Made by a program: the position numbers and the translations under genes
NCBI GenBank assembly: GCA_014650475.1
Contig: BMVA01000018.1
Span: 1-64,000 of the forward strand
Reading direction: 5' to 3'
Source: Streptomyces albogriseolus
Lineage (GTDB): Bacteria; Actinomycetota; Actinomycetes; Streptomycetales; Streptomycetaceae
Length of the DNA: 64,000 bases
Notes under the pieces: model-generated
Databases searched by the model: none
Told to the model about the DNA's origin: nothing
Seen by the model: only the letters and a program-made list of their open reading frames with translations
Shown: in pieces, positions 51,808 to 60,264 of the stretch
Position numbering within the stretch: the stretch's first letter is position 1
Layout of the letters: every line of letters starts with the position of its first letter

Positions 51808-52977
51808 TCAGCTCAGCCCCGCCGCCCGTGCGCGCTCGACGGCCGGGCCGATGGCTTTGGCGAGGGCTGCCACGTCGGCGTCGGTGGAGGTGTGGCCGAG
51901 GGAGAAGCGGAGGGTGCCGCGGGCGAGGTCGGGGTCGGTGCCGGTGGCGAGGAGGACGTGGCTGGGCTGGGCGACGCCGGCGGTGCAGGCGGAGCCGGTG
52001 GAGCACTCGATGCCCTGGGCGTCCAGCAGGAGGAGCAGGGAGTCGCCCTCGCAGCCGGGGAAGGTGAAGTGGGCGTTGGCGGGGAGCCGGCCGCCGGGGG
52101 CCGGGTCGCCGCCCAGGATCGCGTCGGGGACGGCTTCCAGCACCGCGGCGACCAGGTCGTCGCGGAGGCGTCCGATCTCCAGGGCGAACCGCTCCCGCTC
52201 CTCGGCGGCGATCCGTCCGGCGACGGCGAAGGAGGCGATCGCCGGCACGTCGAGGGTGCCGGAGCGGACGTGGCGCTCCTGGCCGCCGCCGTGCAGCACG
52301 GGCACGGGGGTGTGCTCCCGGCCCAGGACCAGGGCGCCGATGCCGTAAGGGCCGCCGATCTTGTGGCCGGAGACGGTCATCGCGGCGAGCCCGGACGCGG
52401 CGAAGTCCACCGGGACCTGGCCGAAGGCCTGGACCGCGTCGGAGTGCAGGGGGACGCCGAACTCGGCCGCGACGGCGGCGAGTTCGGTGACCGGCAGGAT
52501 CGTCCCGATCTCGTTGTTGGCCCACATGACGGTGGCGAGGGCGACGTCGTCGGGGTTGCGCGCGACGGCCTCGCGCAGCGCGTCGGGGTGGACCCGGCCG
52601 TGGGCGTCGACGGGGAGGTACTCGACGGTGGCGCCCTCGTGCGTGGCGAGCCAGTCGACGGCGTCGAGGACGGCGTGGTGCTCGACGGGGCTGGCGAGGA
52701 CCCGGGTGCGGGCCGGGTCGGCGTCGCGGCGCGCCCAGTACAGGCCCTTCACGGCGAGGTTGTCGGCCTCCGTGCCGCCGGAGGTGAAGACGATCTCGCT
52801 GGGGCGGGCGCCGAGGGCTTCGGCGAGGGTCTCGCGGGCCTCCTCGACGGTGCGCCGGGCGCGGCGGCCGGCCGCGTGCAGGGAGGAGGCGTTGCCGGTG
52901 ACGCCCAGGTGCGCGGTGAGCGCCTCGACCGCCTCGGGCAGCATCGGGGTGGTCGCGGCGTGGTCGAGGTAAGCCAT
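51808..52977 (-). CDS. Cysteine desulfurase, IscS/NifS type
   Basis: 389 residues, class-V PLP enzyme. [20 protein letters not shown] start, [15 protein letters not shown], the PLP Lys in [16 protein letters not shown], and the sulfur-carrying Cys in [20 protein letters not shown]. It takes sulfur from cysteine and passes it on, most likely to MnmA for tRNA thiolation. ATG at 52977 with a short 90-base gap to the DUF4190 gene on the same strand. Confidence 0.93.
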   Translation of the reverse strand: MAYLDHAATTPMLPEAVEALTAHLGVTGNASSLHAAGRRARRTVEEARETLAEALGARPSEIVFTSGGTEADNLAVKGLYWARRDADPARTRVLASPVEHHAVLDAVDWLATHEGATVEYLPVDAHGRVHPDALREAVARNPDDVALATVMWANNEIGTILPVTELAAVAAEFGVPLHSDAVQAFGQVPVDFAASGLAAMTVSGHKIGGPYGIGALVLGREHTPVPVLHGGGQERHVRSGTLDVPAIASFAVAGRIAAEERERFALEIGRLRDDLVAAVLEAVPDAILGGDPAPGGRLPANAHFTFPGCEGDSLLLLLDAQGIECSTGSACTAGVAQPSHVLLATGTDPDLARGTLRFSLGHTSTDADVAALAKAIGPAVERARAAGLS

Positions 52978-53070
52978 GGTGAGGCCGATTCTACGGGGCC
53001 CGGTGCATGACCCACGGATCCCGGTGGCCGGGATGTGACGCCCGTACGGCGGGTTCGGCGGGTCTCCCCG

Positions 53071-53337
53071 TCAGAAGCTCCAGGAGATCGTGCCGTCCGC
53101 CTGCATGAACGCGGCGAGGACGACAAGGTCGGCGATGCCGAGGCCCAGACCGAGCAGGGCGCGGCCGCGGCGGGCGGTGCCCCGCCACAGGGCGACGGAC
53201 GCCAGCACGATGGCGCTCGGGCCGAGGAAGACGTTGAGGACGAGCAGGCCGAGCAGGCCCAGGACGAACGACGCGACGGCCATGCCGTCGGTGTCGCGGA
53301 TCCCGGTGCGGCGGCCGGCCGGTGCGGTGAGCTGCAT
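53071..53337 (-). CDS. DUF4190 membrane protein
   Basis: 88 residues. DGMAVASFVLGLLGLLVLNV and the RGRALLGLGLGIADLVVLAA pattern are DUF4190, small two-helix membrane proteins of unknown role. Ends QADGTISWSF. Same strand as the small membrane gene upstream (46 bases), so they may be one transcript controlled by the palindrome at 53575. Confidence 0.85.
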   Translation of the reverse strand: MQLTAPAGRRTGIRDTDGMAVASFVLGLLGLLVLNVFLGPSAIVLASVALWRGTARRGRALLGLGLGIADLVVLAAFMQADGTISWSF

Positions 53338-53383
53338 GGTGATCGGCTCCTGCGGTCGGAGGGTGTCGGGCGGGCGGCGCGGG

Positions 53384-53551
53384 TCAGTGCGCGGAGGTGC
53401 CGCGGTCGCGGCCCTGGTGCTCGCGTACGGCGAAGACGCCGAGCCAGACGGCGATGACGGCGCCGACGGCGACGGAGAAGGTGAGCGGCGCGTGCGCGAC
53501 GGCGCCGAGGACGACGCCCATCAGCAGCAGCGCGGCGACGAGGAACAGCAT
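53384..53551 (-). CDS. 55-residue membrane protein
   Basis: Starts at ATG 53551 (GGGGGA 8 bases upstream). Two hydrophobic helices, MLFLVAALLLMGVVLGAVA and FSVAVGAVIAVWLGVFAV, then a charged tail REHQGRDRG. No family recognised. Its promoter region holds the nested palindrome at 53575-53602, so it is probably under control of the divergent TetR gene. Confidence 0.7.
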   Translation of the reverse strand: MLFLVAALLLMGVVLGAVAHAPLTFSVAVGAVIAVWLGVFAVREHQGRDRGTSAH

Positions 53552-53574
53552 GAGTCGGATCCCCCAGATTTTGG

Positions 53575-53602
53575 GTGAACGGCTGTAGTTACACTTGTTC
53601 AC
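53575..53602. promoter_or_regulatory. 28-bp nested palindrome, likely operator of the divergent TetR gene
   Basis: GTGAAC (53575-53580) and GTTCAC (53597-53602) are centred on the same point, 53588.5, as a perfect inner dyad TGTAGTTACA (53584-53593). Both promoters (toward 53551 and toward 53667) pass through or near it. The GTGAAC half-site resembles operators of FabR/DesT-type fatty-acid regulators. Confidence 0.75.
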
Positions 53603-53666
53603 TGACTTCCCAGTCTAGCGTCCCCCTCACTTCCCAATTCGGGAGAACAGTTGTTAACTGCATGGC

Positions 53667-54317
53667 ATGAGTCACACGCCCGGCATCCGGCAGGCCCAGA
53701 AGCAGAGGACCCGGCAGGCGCTCCTGGACGCGGCGCTCGAACTGCTGGAGGGCCAGAGCCTGAGCAGCCTGGGCCTGCGTGAGGTCACCCGCGCCGTCGG
53801 GATCGCCCCGACCGCGTTCTACCGGCACTTCCGGTCGGTCGAGGACCTGGGCGTGGCGCTCGTCGAGGAGGCGCTGGGCAGCCTGCACCCGATGATCCGG
53901 ACGACCGTGTCGCCGGCCGGCGAGGGCGAGGAACGCATCGCGCGCGCCATCGAGCTGATCGCCGGTCATGTGGACGCGCACCCGGCCCATGTGAGGTTCG
54001 TCGCCCGGGAACGGCACGGCGGGGTGCGTCCGGTCCGCGAGGCGATACAGGAGCAGCTGGCCCGGTTCACGGCGGAGGTCGGCGAGGCGCTGGCCGGGGA
54101 CGCGGAGTCGGCGGGCTGGAGCGAGGAGGACCTGCTGATGCTGGCCCAGCTCTACGTGGACCAGATGCTGATCACGGCCTCGCTCTTCCTGGAGGCGCCG
54201 GCGAGTTCGCCCGAGGCGCGGGAGCGGGTGTCCAGGGTGGCGGCCCGTCAGCTGCGGCTCATCCATGTGGGACGGCAGCACTGGCTCGACGGGACGGGCG
54301 CGGCCGGGAGCCGGTGA
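53667..54317 (+). CDS. TetR regulator, FabR/DesT-like
   Basis: 216 residues. The DNA-binding domain (LDAALELLEGQSLSSLGLRE then VTRAVGIAPTAFYRHFRSVE) is very close to FabR/DesT fatty-acid regulators, in particular the GLREV...GIAPTAFYRHF signature. The C-terminal ligand domain is full length. The ATG at 53667 has no ribosome site; a TTAACT box in the small palindrome CAGTT-GTT-AACTG ends 7 bases before it, so it may be leaderless and autoregulated. Divergent from two membrane genes and convergent with the thioesterase gene. Confidence 0.82.
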   Translation: MSHTPGIRQAQKQRTRQALLDAALELLEGQSLSSLGLREVTRAVGIAPTAFYRHFRSVEDLGVALVEEALGSLHPMIRTTVSPAGEGEERIARAIELIAGHVDAHPAHVRFVARERHGGVRPVREAIQEQLARFTAEVGEALAGDAESAGWSEEDLLMLAQLYVDQMLITASLFLEAPASSPEARERVSRVAARQLRLIHVGRQHWLDGTGAAGSR

Positions 54318-54326
54318 CAGCACGGA

Positions 54327-54364
54327 GGGGCGGTGCGGGGTCGCCCATGACCCCGCACCGCCCC
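54327..54364. terminator. Bidirectional terminator between TetR and thioesterase genes
   Basis: Perfect 16-bp stem starting GGGGCGGTGCGGGGTC with a 6-base loop; stops at 54317 and 54376 face each other. Confidence 0.85.
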
Positions 54365-54375
54365 TTCGCGTCGGT

Positions 54376-55236
54376 TCAGCTCAGCCGCACGCGGGCCAGC
54401 TGGCGGGACTGCGCGACGAGGCGGTCGGCGCTGTCCCAGACCTCGGCGTCCTCCTCCAGGAAGCCGCCCGCCAGGTTGCGGGTGGTGATGGACACGCGCA
54501 GGGGGCCCGGCGCCGGGCGGCAGCGGACGTGGACGGTCAGCTCGACCGTGGGCACCCAGCCGGTCAGGCCCATCTCGAAGGCGGTCGGCGGCAGGGCGTC
54601 CACCGCGAGCAGCAGCGCCAGCGGGTCGGCGTCCCGGCCGTCGGCGAGACCGAACCAGGCGCGCATCTCGCCCCTGCCGGACGGCTTCCCGAGGGCCCAG
54701 CCGAGGGTCGACGGGTCGAGCTTCAGCATCAGCCGGCCGGCGATCTCGGAGCTTCCGTCGACCGGGGCGGGGCCGTCCTCGGGGCCGAAGCACTGGTCCA
54801 TCGGCGGCAGCGCGGGCGGCGCGGCCGTCGTGCGGACGTCGTCGGGGAGGGAGTCCAGGTCGCCGTAGGAGGCGAGGACCCGGATGCGCTCCACCTCGTT
54901 GCCCTGCTCGTCGCGCTGGAACAGGGACGCCTGGCCGGTGGACAGCGTGCGCCCGGTGCGGACGGTCTCGGTGCGGACGACCGCCGGGCCCGGCTGGGAG
55001 GCCGTCAGGTAGTGCGCGGAGACCGTGAACGGGTCGGAGTGCGGCAGCGCGTCCGCGAGCGCGCGGCCCAGGACGGCCAGCAGGTAACCGCCGTTGACGG
55101 CGTTGATGATCGTCCAGCCGGCGGAGAGGTCGATGTCGTAGACACCGGGTTCCCGCGCGGTGAGCGCGGTGTCGCGGTCGAACTCACTGTCACCGATGAC
55201 GGCCCGGGTGGCCTGGGCGGAGGCTGCTTCTGGCAT
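54376..55236 (-). CDS. Acyl-CoA thioesterase-like double hotdog protein
   Basis: 286 residues. WTIINAVNGGYLLAVLGRAL and the second-half LTVHVRCRPAPGPLRVSITT then NLAGGFLEEDAEVWD are the two hotdog cores of the TesB-like thioesterase family; it probably hydrolyses acyl-CoA. The ATG at 55236 is used; a GTG is not apparent and the site has no strong ribosome site. A FabR-type half-site lies at 55239-55252, directly before the start. Confidence 0.85.
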   Translation of the reverse strand: MPEAASAQATRAVIGDSEFDRDTALTAREPGVYDIDLSAGWTIINAVNGGYLLAVLGRALADALPHSDPFTVSAHYLTASQPGPAVVRTETVRTGRTLSTGQASLFQRDEQGNEVERIRVLASYGDLDSLPDDVRTTAAPPALPPMDQCFGPEDGPAPVDGSSEIAGRLMLKLDPSTLGWALGKPSGRGEMRAWFGLADGRDADPLALLLAVDALPPTAFEMGLTGWVPTVELTVHVRCRPAPGPLRVSITTRNLAGGFLEEDAEVWDSADRLVAQSRQLARVRLS

Positions 55237-55238
55237 GG

Positions 55239-55252
55239 GTGAACAGTACAAG
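55239..55252 (-). promoter_or_regulatory. GTGAACAGTACAAG, possible second site for the FabR-like regulator
   Basis: Shares GTGAACA and a following GT.A A pattern with the operator at 53575-53602. It overlaps the likely transcript start of the thioesterase gene: -10 candidates TATTAT/TAGTAT lie at 55256-55264 on the minus strand. Confidence 0.4.
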
Positions 55253-55278
55253 AAGATAATACTAAGCGGTAGCTTTGC

Positions 55279-55935
55279 TCACTCCTCCATGACCGTCGAG
55301 CGGCGGTGCCAGGCGCGGGGCGCCCGCCAGTGGTACCGCATCGCGAGCAGCCGCAGCACGAAGGCCGTGACGGCGGCGGTGGTGCTGGTCACCGGGTTGA
55401 GCATGTCGAAGCGCAGGCACAGGGCGACCATGGTCGCGCCGACCATCGCGGGCACCGCGTACAGGTCACGGTCCCAGCGCAGCAGCGACGGCACCTCGTT
55501 GGCGAGCACGTCCCGCAGCACACCGCCGCCGACCGCCGTCGCCAGGCCCAGACAGGCGGACGCGGTGAGGCCGAGCCCGTAGTCGTACGCCTTGGTGGTG
55601 CCGACGACGCAGAAGAGGCCGAGGCCGGCCGCGTCGAAGACGTTGACGGCGGTCTGGATGCGCTCGACGTGCGGGTGCAGGAAGAAGACGAGGACGGTGG
55701 CCAGCAGCGGGGTGACGAAGTACCCCAGGTCCGTGAAGGCGGCGGGCGGCACGGCGCCGATGATCAGGTCGCGGAAGAGACCGCCGCCCAGGGCGGTGAT
55801 CTCGGCCATCACGGCGATCCCGAACACGTCGAAGTTCTTCCGGACGGCCAGCAGGGCGCCGGAGATGGCGAAGACGAAGATGCCGATCAGATCGAGCGTG
55901 TGCAGGACGGACGGGCTGAACAGTTGCTGAAGCAC
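55279..55935 (-). CDS. TRIC-type (UPF0126/YicG) membrane cation channel protein
   Basis: 218 residues with about seven transmembrane segments in two repeats: GIFVFAISGALLAVRKNFD, then GGGLFRDLIIGAVPPAAFTD and the matching GGGVLRDVLANEVPSLLRWD. The GGG-RD motifs are the family signature; bacterial members form trimeric cation-permeable channels. The GTG start at 55935 lies only 19 bases after the oppF terminator and has no ribosome site. Thioesterase gene follows after 42 bases on the same strand. Confidence 0.85.
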   Translation of the reverse strand: MLQQLFSPSVLHTLDLIGIFVFAISGALLAVRKNFDVFGIAVMAEITALGGGLFRDLIIGAVPPAAFTDLGYFVTPLLATVLVFFLHPHVERIQTAVNVFDAAGLGLFCVVGTTKAYDYGLGLTASACLGLATAVGGGVLRDVLANEVPSLLRWDRDLYAVPAMVGATMVALCLRFDMLNPVTSTTAAVTAFVLRLLAMRYHWRAPRAWHRRSTVMEE

Positions 55936-55954
55936 TTACATATTGTGGCGTAGA

Positions 55955-55993
55955 AAGAAGCCCTCGCCTTGCAAAGCAAGGCGAGGGCTTCTT
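55955..55993 (-). terminator. opp operon terminator
   Basis: Perfect 18-bp stem (AAGAAGCCCTCGCCTTGC and complement) with an AAA loop, 12 bases after the oppF stop. One of the strongest hairpins in the window. Confidence 0.9.
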
Positions 55994-56004
55994 CCGGGTG
56001 CCGA

Positions 56005-57186
56005 TCAGACAGCCTTCTCGGGCTCCTCGGAGGCCTCGGCGGGCTTCTCGTCCTTCGCGGTCTTCTCCGCCTGGGCCGGGATCTTCGCCGGGGTGTCCTC
56101 GGCCGAGGTCCCCGTCTCCGGGTCGTCCGGCTCCGGGTTGTCCTCGACGCCCTCGCGGGTCGCCGAGACGACCTCGCCCTTGGTCAGCGAGAGCTTCCCG
56201 GACGCGATGTCCTCCGCGTAGTGGCACGCCACCCGGTGGCCGCCGCCGATGTCCCGCAGCTGGGGGCGCTCGGTCGCGCAGCGCTCGGCCTGGGCCCACG
56301 GGCAGCGGGTGTGGAACCGGCAGCCGCTCGGCGGGTTCGCCGGCGAGGGCAGGTCACCGGTGAGCAGGATCCGCTCGCGCTTGTCCTCCACCTCCGGGTC
56401 CGGCACGGGCACGGCCGACATCAGGGCCTTGGTGTACGGGTGCTTCGGCTCGGCGTAGAGCGCGTCGCTCGGCGCCTCCTCGACCAGCGAGCCCAGGTAC
56501 ATCACGCCGATGGTGTCGGAGATGTGCCGGACCACCGCGAGGTCGTGGGCGATCACCAGGTAGGTCAGGCCGAGTTCCTTCTGAAGCTCCTCCAGCAGGT
56601 TGATGACCTGGGCCTGGACCGACACGTCGAGCGCGGAGACCGGCTCGTCGCAGATGATCACGTCCGGTTCGAGGACGAGGGCGCGGGCGATGCCGATGCG
56701 CTGCCGCTGGCCGCCGGAGAACTCGTGCGGGTAGCGGGCGAGCGCGTTGGAGGGCAGGCCGACCTTGTCGAGGATGGCCTTGATCTTCTCGCGGCGCTCC
56801 TCCTGGTCCTTGCCGATGCCGTGGGCGATCATGCCCTCGGACAGGATCGACTCGATGTTCTGCCGCGGGTTGAGCGAGCCCAGCGGGTCCTGGAAGACCA
56901 TCTGGAGCCGGCGCCGGAAGCGGCGCATCTCCTCGCCGGGCAGCTTCGCCAGGTCGGTGCCGTCGAGGACGACCGAGCCCTCGGTGATGTCCACCAGCCG
57001 CAGCACGGACCGCCCGAGGGTGGTCTTGCCGCAGCCGGACTCGCCCACCAGGCCGTAGGTCTCGCCGGCCTCGACCTTCAGCGACACCCCGTCCACGGCG
57101 TACACGTGGCCGACCGTGCGGTCGACCAGGACGCCCTTCTTGATGGGGAAGTGGACCTTGACGCCGTCCAGTTCGAGCAGGCTCAT
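56005..57186 (-). CDS. oppF: Oligopeptide ABC transporter ATP-binding protein, OppF/DppF type
   Basis: 393 residues. Walker A GLVGESGCGKTTLGRS, signature FSGGQRQRIGIARALVLEPD, Walker B VIICDEPVSALDVSVQAQ and H-loop YLVIAHDLAVV. The Opp/Dpp C-terminal extension has four Cys (GCRFHTRCPWAQAERC and RVACH) that could bind a metal or iron-sulfur cluster, as reported for mycobacterial relatives. A further acidic Glu/Pro/Ala/Lys tail of about 60 residues is unusual. The ATG overlaps the oppD stop (ATGA), so translation is coupled. Confidence 0.93.
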   Translation of the reverse strand: MSLLELDGVKVHFPIKKGVLVDRTVGHVYAVDGVSLKVEAGETYGLVGESGCGKTTLGRSVLRLVDITEGSVVLDGTDLAKLPGEEMRRFRRRLQMVFQDPLGSLNPRQNIESILSEGMIAHGIGKDQEERREKIKAILDKVGLPSNALARYPHEFSGGQRQRIGIARALVLEPDVIICDEPVSALDVSVQAQVINLLEELQKELGLTYLVIAHDLAVVRHISDTIGVMYLGSLVEEAPSDALYAEPKHPYTKALMSAVPVPDPEVEDKRERILLTGDLPSPANPPSGCRFHTRCPWAQAERCATERPQLRDIGGGHRVACHYAEDIASGKLSLTKGEVVSATREGVEDNPEPDDPETGTSAEDTPAKIPAQAEKTAKDEKPAEASEEPEKAV

Positions 57187-58184
57187 GCGGGGACCTCCTC
57201 GGCCTTCGCGTCGTCGAGTACGGGGTTGACGCACCGCACCTGGTGACCGGCCGCGCGGGGCTCGCCCAGCTGCGGGGTGCCGGTCAGGCAGCCCATCTCG
57301 TACCGGTCGCAGCGGGGCGCGAAGGCGCAGCCGTCGGCCCAGGCGATGCGGTCGTTGATCGAGCCGCGGATGGGGTTGAGCGGCTCGCCCCGGGGCGCGT
57401 CGAGCCGCGGGATGGAGCCCAGCAGTCCGTGCGCGTAGGGGTGGGTGGGGTGGGCGAACAGCTCGCGGCGCCCGGCGGACTCCACGACCTTGCCCGCGTA
57501 GAGCACGTTGACCTGGTCGCAGAGGCCGGCGACCACGCCGAGGTCGTGGGTGATCATCAGCAGGGCGGTGCCCTCCTGGTCCACGAGCTCCTTGAGCAGC
57601 TCCAGGATCTGCGCCTGGATCGTCACGTCGAGCGCCGTGGTGGGCTCGTCGGCGATGAGCAGACGCGGGGCGCAGGCCACCGCCATGGCGATCAGCGCAC
57701 GCTGGCGCATGCCGCCGGAGAGCTGGTGCGGGTACTCCTTGAGCCGCCGGGCGGGGTCGGGGATGCCGACCCGGTCCAGCAGGTGGGCGGCCTCCTTGCG
57801 GGCGGCCTCCCCCTTCATCCCGCGGTGGCGCTCCAGGATCTCGGTGACCTGCACGCCGATCGGGACGACCGGGTTCAGCGAGGACAGCGGGTCCTGGAAG
57901 ATCATCGCCATTTCGCTGCCGCGCAGGTCGCGGCGGGCGGACGGGCTCATCGTGAACAGGTCCGTGCCGTCGAACTCGGCACGGCCGCCGATGGTGAGAC
58001 CCTTCGCGGGCAGCAGGCCCATCAGGGCCAGGGAGGTGACGGACTTGCCGCAGCCGGACTCGCCGACCAGGCCCACGACCTGGCCCTGGTCCACCTCGAA
58101 GGAGACGCCGTCGACCGCCCGGGACTCCTTGCGGCCGCGGCCGCCGAAGGTGACGGTCAGTTCGTCGACAGTGAGCAGAGACAT
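57183..58184 (-). CDS. oppD: Oligopeptide ABC transporter ATP-binding protein, OppD/DppD type
   Basis: 333 residues. Walker A GLVGESGCGKSVTSLALMGL, signature QLSGGMRQRALIAMAVAC, Walker B LLIADEPTTALDVTIQAQ, H-loop LLMITHDLGVVAGL. The C-terminal Opp extension has four Cys (GCAFAPRC, YEMGC, VRCVNP), similar to the site in OppF. Powers peptide import together with OppF. ATG at 58184, 6 bases after the oppC stop. Confidence 0.93.
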   Translation of the reverse strand: MSLLTVDELTVTFGGRGRKESRAVDGVSFEVDQGQVVGLVGESGCGKSVTSLALMGLLPAKGLTIGGRAEFDGTDLFTMSPSARRDLRGSEMAMIFQDPLSSLNPVVPIGVQVTEILERHRGMKGEAARKEAAHLLDRVGIPDPARRLKEYPHQLSGGMRQRALIAMAVACAPRLLIADEPTTALDVTIQAQILELLKELVDQEGTALLMITHDLGVVAGLCDQVNVLYAGKVVESAGRRELFAHPTHPYAHGLLGSIPRLDAPRGEPLNPIRGSINDRIAWADGCAFAPRCDRYEMGCLTGTPQLGEPRAAGHQVRCVNPVLDDAKAEEVPA

Positions 58185-58190
58185 GGTGGT

Positions 58191-59150
58191 TCAGCCCCTC
58201 AGCTTCGGGTCGAGGGCTTCCCGCATGGCCTCGCCGAGGAGGGTGAAGCCGAGGGCGGTGATGATGATGCCGACGGCGGGGTAGACCGCCATCATCGGCG
58301 CGTTGTCGAAGAAGCGCTGCGCCTGGGCGAGCATGACGCCCCACTCGGGGATCGCCGGGTCGGGGTTGCCGAGCCCCAGGTAGGACAGGGCGGCCGCCTC
58401 GATGATCGCCGTGGCCAGGGAGAGCGTGGCCTGCACGATCACCGGGCTGAGCGAGTTCGGGACGATCTGCGACGTCACGATGCGGCGCTTGCGCACGCCC
58501 AGCGACTGCGCGGCGAGCACGTAGTCGGCGCCGCCCTGCGCCAGCATCGAACCGCGCAGCAGACGGGCGAACACCGGCACCTGGACCACACCCACCGCGA
58601 TCATCACGGTGGTGAGCGACTGTCCCATGACGGCGGCGACGGACACCGCGAGCAGCAGCGACGGCAGCGCCAGCATCATGTCGATGAAGCGCATGATGAC
58701 GGAGTCGACGCGCTTGCCGGCCTCACCGCCGAGGGTCGCGGCCGCGCCGGACAGACCGCCGATCAGGAAGCCGGCGACCAGGCCGATCAGGGTGGAGACG
58801 ACACCCACGAGCAGGGTCTGGCGGGCGCCGACCAGCATGCGGGAGAACATGTCCCGGCCCAGGTGGTCGAGGCCGAACCAGTTCTCGCCGCGCGGCCCGA
58901 CGAACTTGCCCTGGTTGGGGAAGACCTCGCCGCGCCAGGTCTGGGCGGTGGGCGCGTACGGGGTGAGGTACGGCCCGACGACGGCGATCACGACGAAGAC
59001 GGCGATGATGACCGCGCCGATGATCGCCATCTTGCTGCTCTTGAGGCGGCGGAACGCCTCACGCCACAGGCTGGCGCCGGTGCTGGTCTCCTTGGTCGCG
59101 GTGAGTTCCGCGAGGCGCTGGATCTTGTCGGTCTTGGTGGCGACGCTCAT
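58191..59150 (-). CDS. oppC: Oligopeptide ABC transporter permease, OppC/DppC type
   Basis: 319 residues, about six transmembrane helices with an extended N-terminal part (TDKIQRLAELTATKETSTGA). MRFIDMMLALPSLLLAVSVA-type central sequence and the EAALSYLGLGNPDPAIPEWG stretch are the permease signature. The ATG at 59150 lies 1 base after the oppB stop, so translation is coupled. Confidence 0.93.
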   Translation of the reverse strand: MSVATKTDKIQRLAELTATKETSTGASLWREAFRRLKSSKMAIIGAVIIAVFVVIAVVGPYLTPYAPTAQTWRGEVFPNQGKFVGPRGENWFGLDHLGRDMFSRMLVGARQTLLVGVVSTLIGLVAGFLIGGLSGAAATLGGEAGKRVDSVIMRFIDMMLALPSLLLAVSVAAVMGQSLTTVMIAVGVVQVPVFARLLRGSMLAQGGADYVLAAQSLGVRKRRIVTSQIVPNSLSPVIVQATLSLATAIIEAAALSYLGLGNPDPAIPEWGVMLAQAQRFFDNAPMMAVYPAVGIIITALGFTLLGEAMREALDPKLRG

Positions 59151-59151
59151 G

Positions 59152-60156
59152 TCAGTGCACCCGCACTCTCGGGTCGATGAGGCTGTACGCCAGGTCCACC
59201 AGCAGGTTGATCAGGACGTACACCATCGCGATGAACATGATGAACCCGACGAGCACGGGGTAGTCGCGGCCGTCGATCGCGGTCCGGATGAAGGAACCGA
59301 TGCCTCCGAAGGAGAACACCGACTCGGTCAGGACCGCGCCGGACAGCAGGGAGCCCGTGAGCAGGCCGACCGCGGTCACCACGGGGAGCATCGCGTTGCG
59401 CAGCACGTGCCGGCTGCGGACGACGCTGCGCTTGAGGCCCTTGGCCTCGGCGGTGCGCACGTAGTCCTCGTCCTGCACCTCGAGCACGCTGGCGCGGGTC
59501 ATACGGACGATGACCGCGAGCGGGATGGAGGCCAGGGCGACGGCGGGCAGGATCAGGTGCATGATCGCGTCCCAGGACGCGTCGAACTCCCCGGTGAGGA
59601 TGCCGTCGAGGACGGCGAAGCCGGTCACGTCCGTGGCGTTGATGCCGGTGTCCTGGCGGCCGTAGCTGGGGAAGATCCCGAGCTGCACGGCGAAGATGCC
59701 CTTGAGGATCAGCGCGAGGAAGAACACCGGGATGCAGATGCCGACGAGCGAGCCGGAGACCGCGGTGACGTCGAGCCAGCCGCCGCGGTTGCGGGCGGCG
59801 AAGTAGCCGAGGGGGACGCCGACGGCCACCGCGATGAGGATCGCGAGGAGGGACAGTTCCACGGTCGCGGGGAAGCGCAGGACGAACTCGTCCCACACCG
59901 GCTGTCCGGTCTGGGTGGACGTGCCGAGATCGAGCTCGACGATGCGCTTGAGGAAGCGCCAGTACTGGACGTAGACGGGCTGGTCCAGCCCGAGCGCACG
60001 GTTGATGCGCGCCACTTCGGCCTCGGTGGCCTTCTCCCCCAGGATCGCTGAGGCGGGTCCACCGGGCAGCCGGTCGAGCCACAGGAAGAGCAGAACCGAC
60101 AGGCCGAGCAGCGTGGGTATGAGCTGGAGCAGTCTTCGTACGACGAGACGCAGCAC
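59152..60156 (-). CDS. oppB: Oligopeptide ABC transporter permease, OppB/DppB type
   Basis: 334 residues, six transmembrane helices. LRLVVRRLLQLIPTLLGLSV start, then DFGQSY-like region and the EAA loop YVRTAEAKGLKRSVVRSRHV, ending LVDLAYSLIDPRVRV. GTG at 60156. Separated from oppA by 108 bases with a hairpin, while oppB-C-D-F are tightly spaced. Confidence 0.93.
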   Translation of the reverse strand: MLRLVVRRLLQLIPTLLGLSVLLFLWLDRLPGGPASAILGEKATEAEVARINRALGLDQPVYVQYWRFLKRIVELDLGTSTQTGQPVWDEFVLRFPATVELSLLAILIAVAVGVPLGYFAARNRGGWLDVTAVSGSLVGICIPVFFLALILKGIFAVQLGIFPSYGRQDTGINATDVTGFAVLDGILTGEFDASWDAIMHLILPAVALASIPLAVIVRMTRASVLEVQDEDYVRTAEAKGLKRSVVRSRHVLRNAMLPVVTAVGLLTGSLLSGAVLTESVFSFGGIGSFIRTAIDGRDYPVLVGFIMFIAMVYVLINLLVDLAYSLIDPRVRVH

Positions 60157-60198
60157 CCCGCTTGCCCCTTTCTTGCGTGTTGTCTTACATGAACGGAC

Positions 60199-60231
60199 CC
60201 GCCCGGCCGCCGAGTTGCGACGGCCGGGCGG
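60199..60231 (-). terminator. Partial terminator/stability hairpin between oppA and oppB
   Basis: CCGCCCGGCCG and CGGCCGGGCGG form an 11-bp stem with an 11-base loop, 34 bases after the oppA stop, in the same direction. It would keep binding-protein mRNA more abundant than that of the membrane subunits. Confidence 0.7.
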
Positions 60232-60264
60232 ACCCCCCCCGTTATCGATTTCCTGCCGGTTCGC

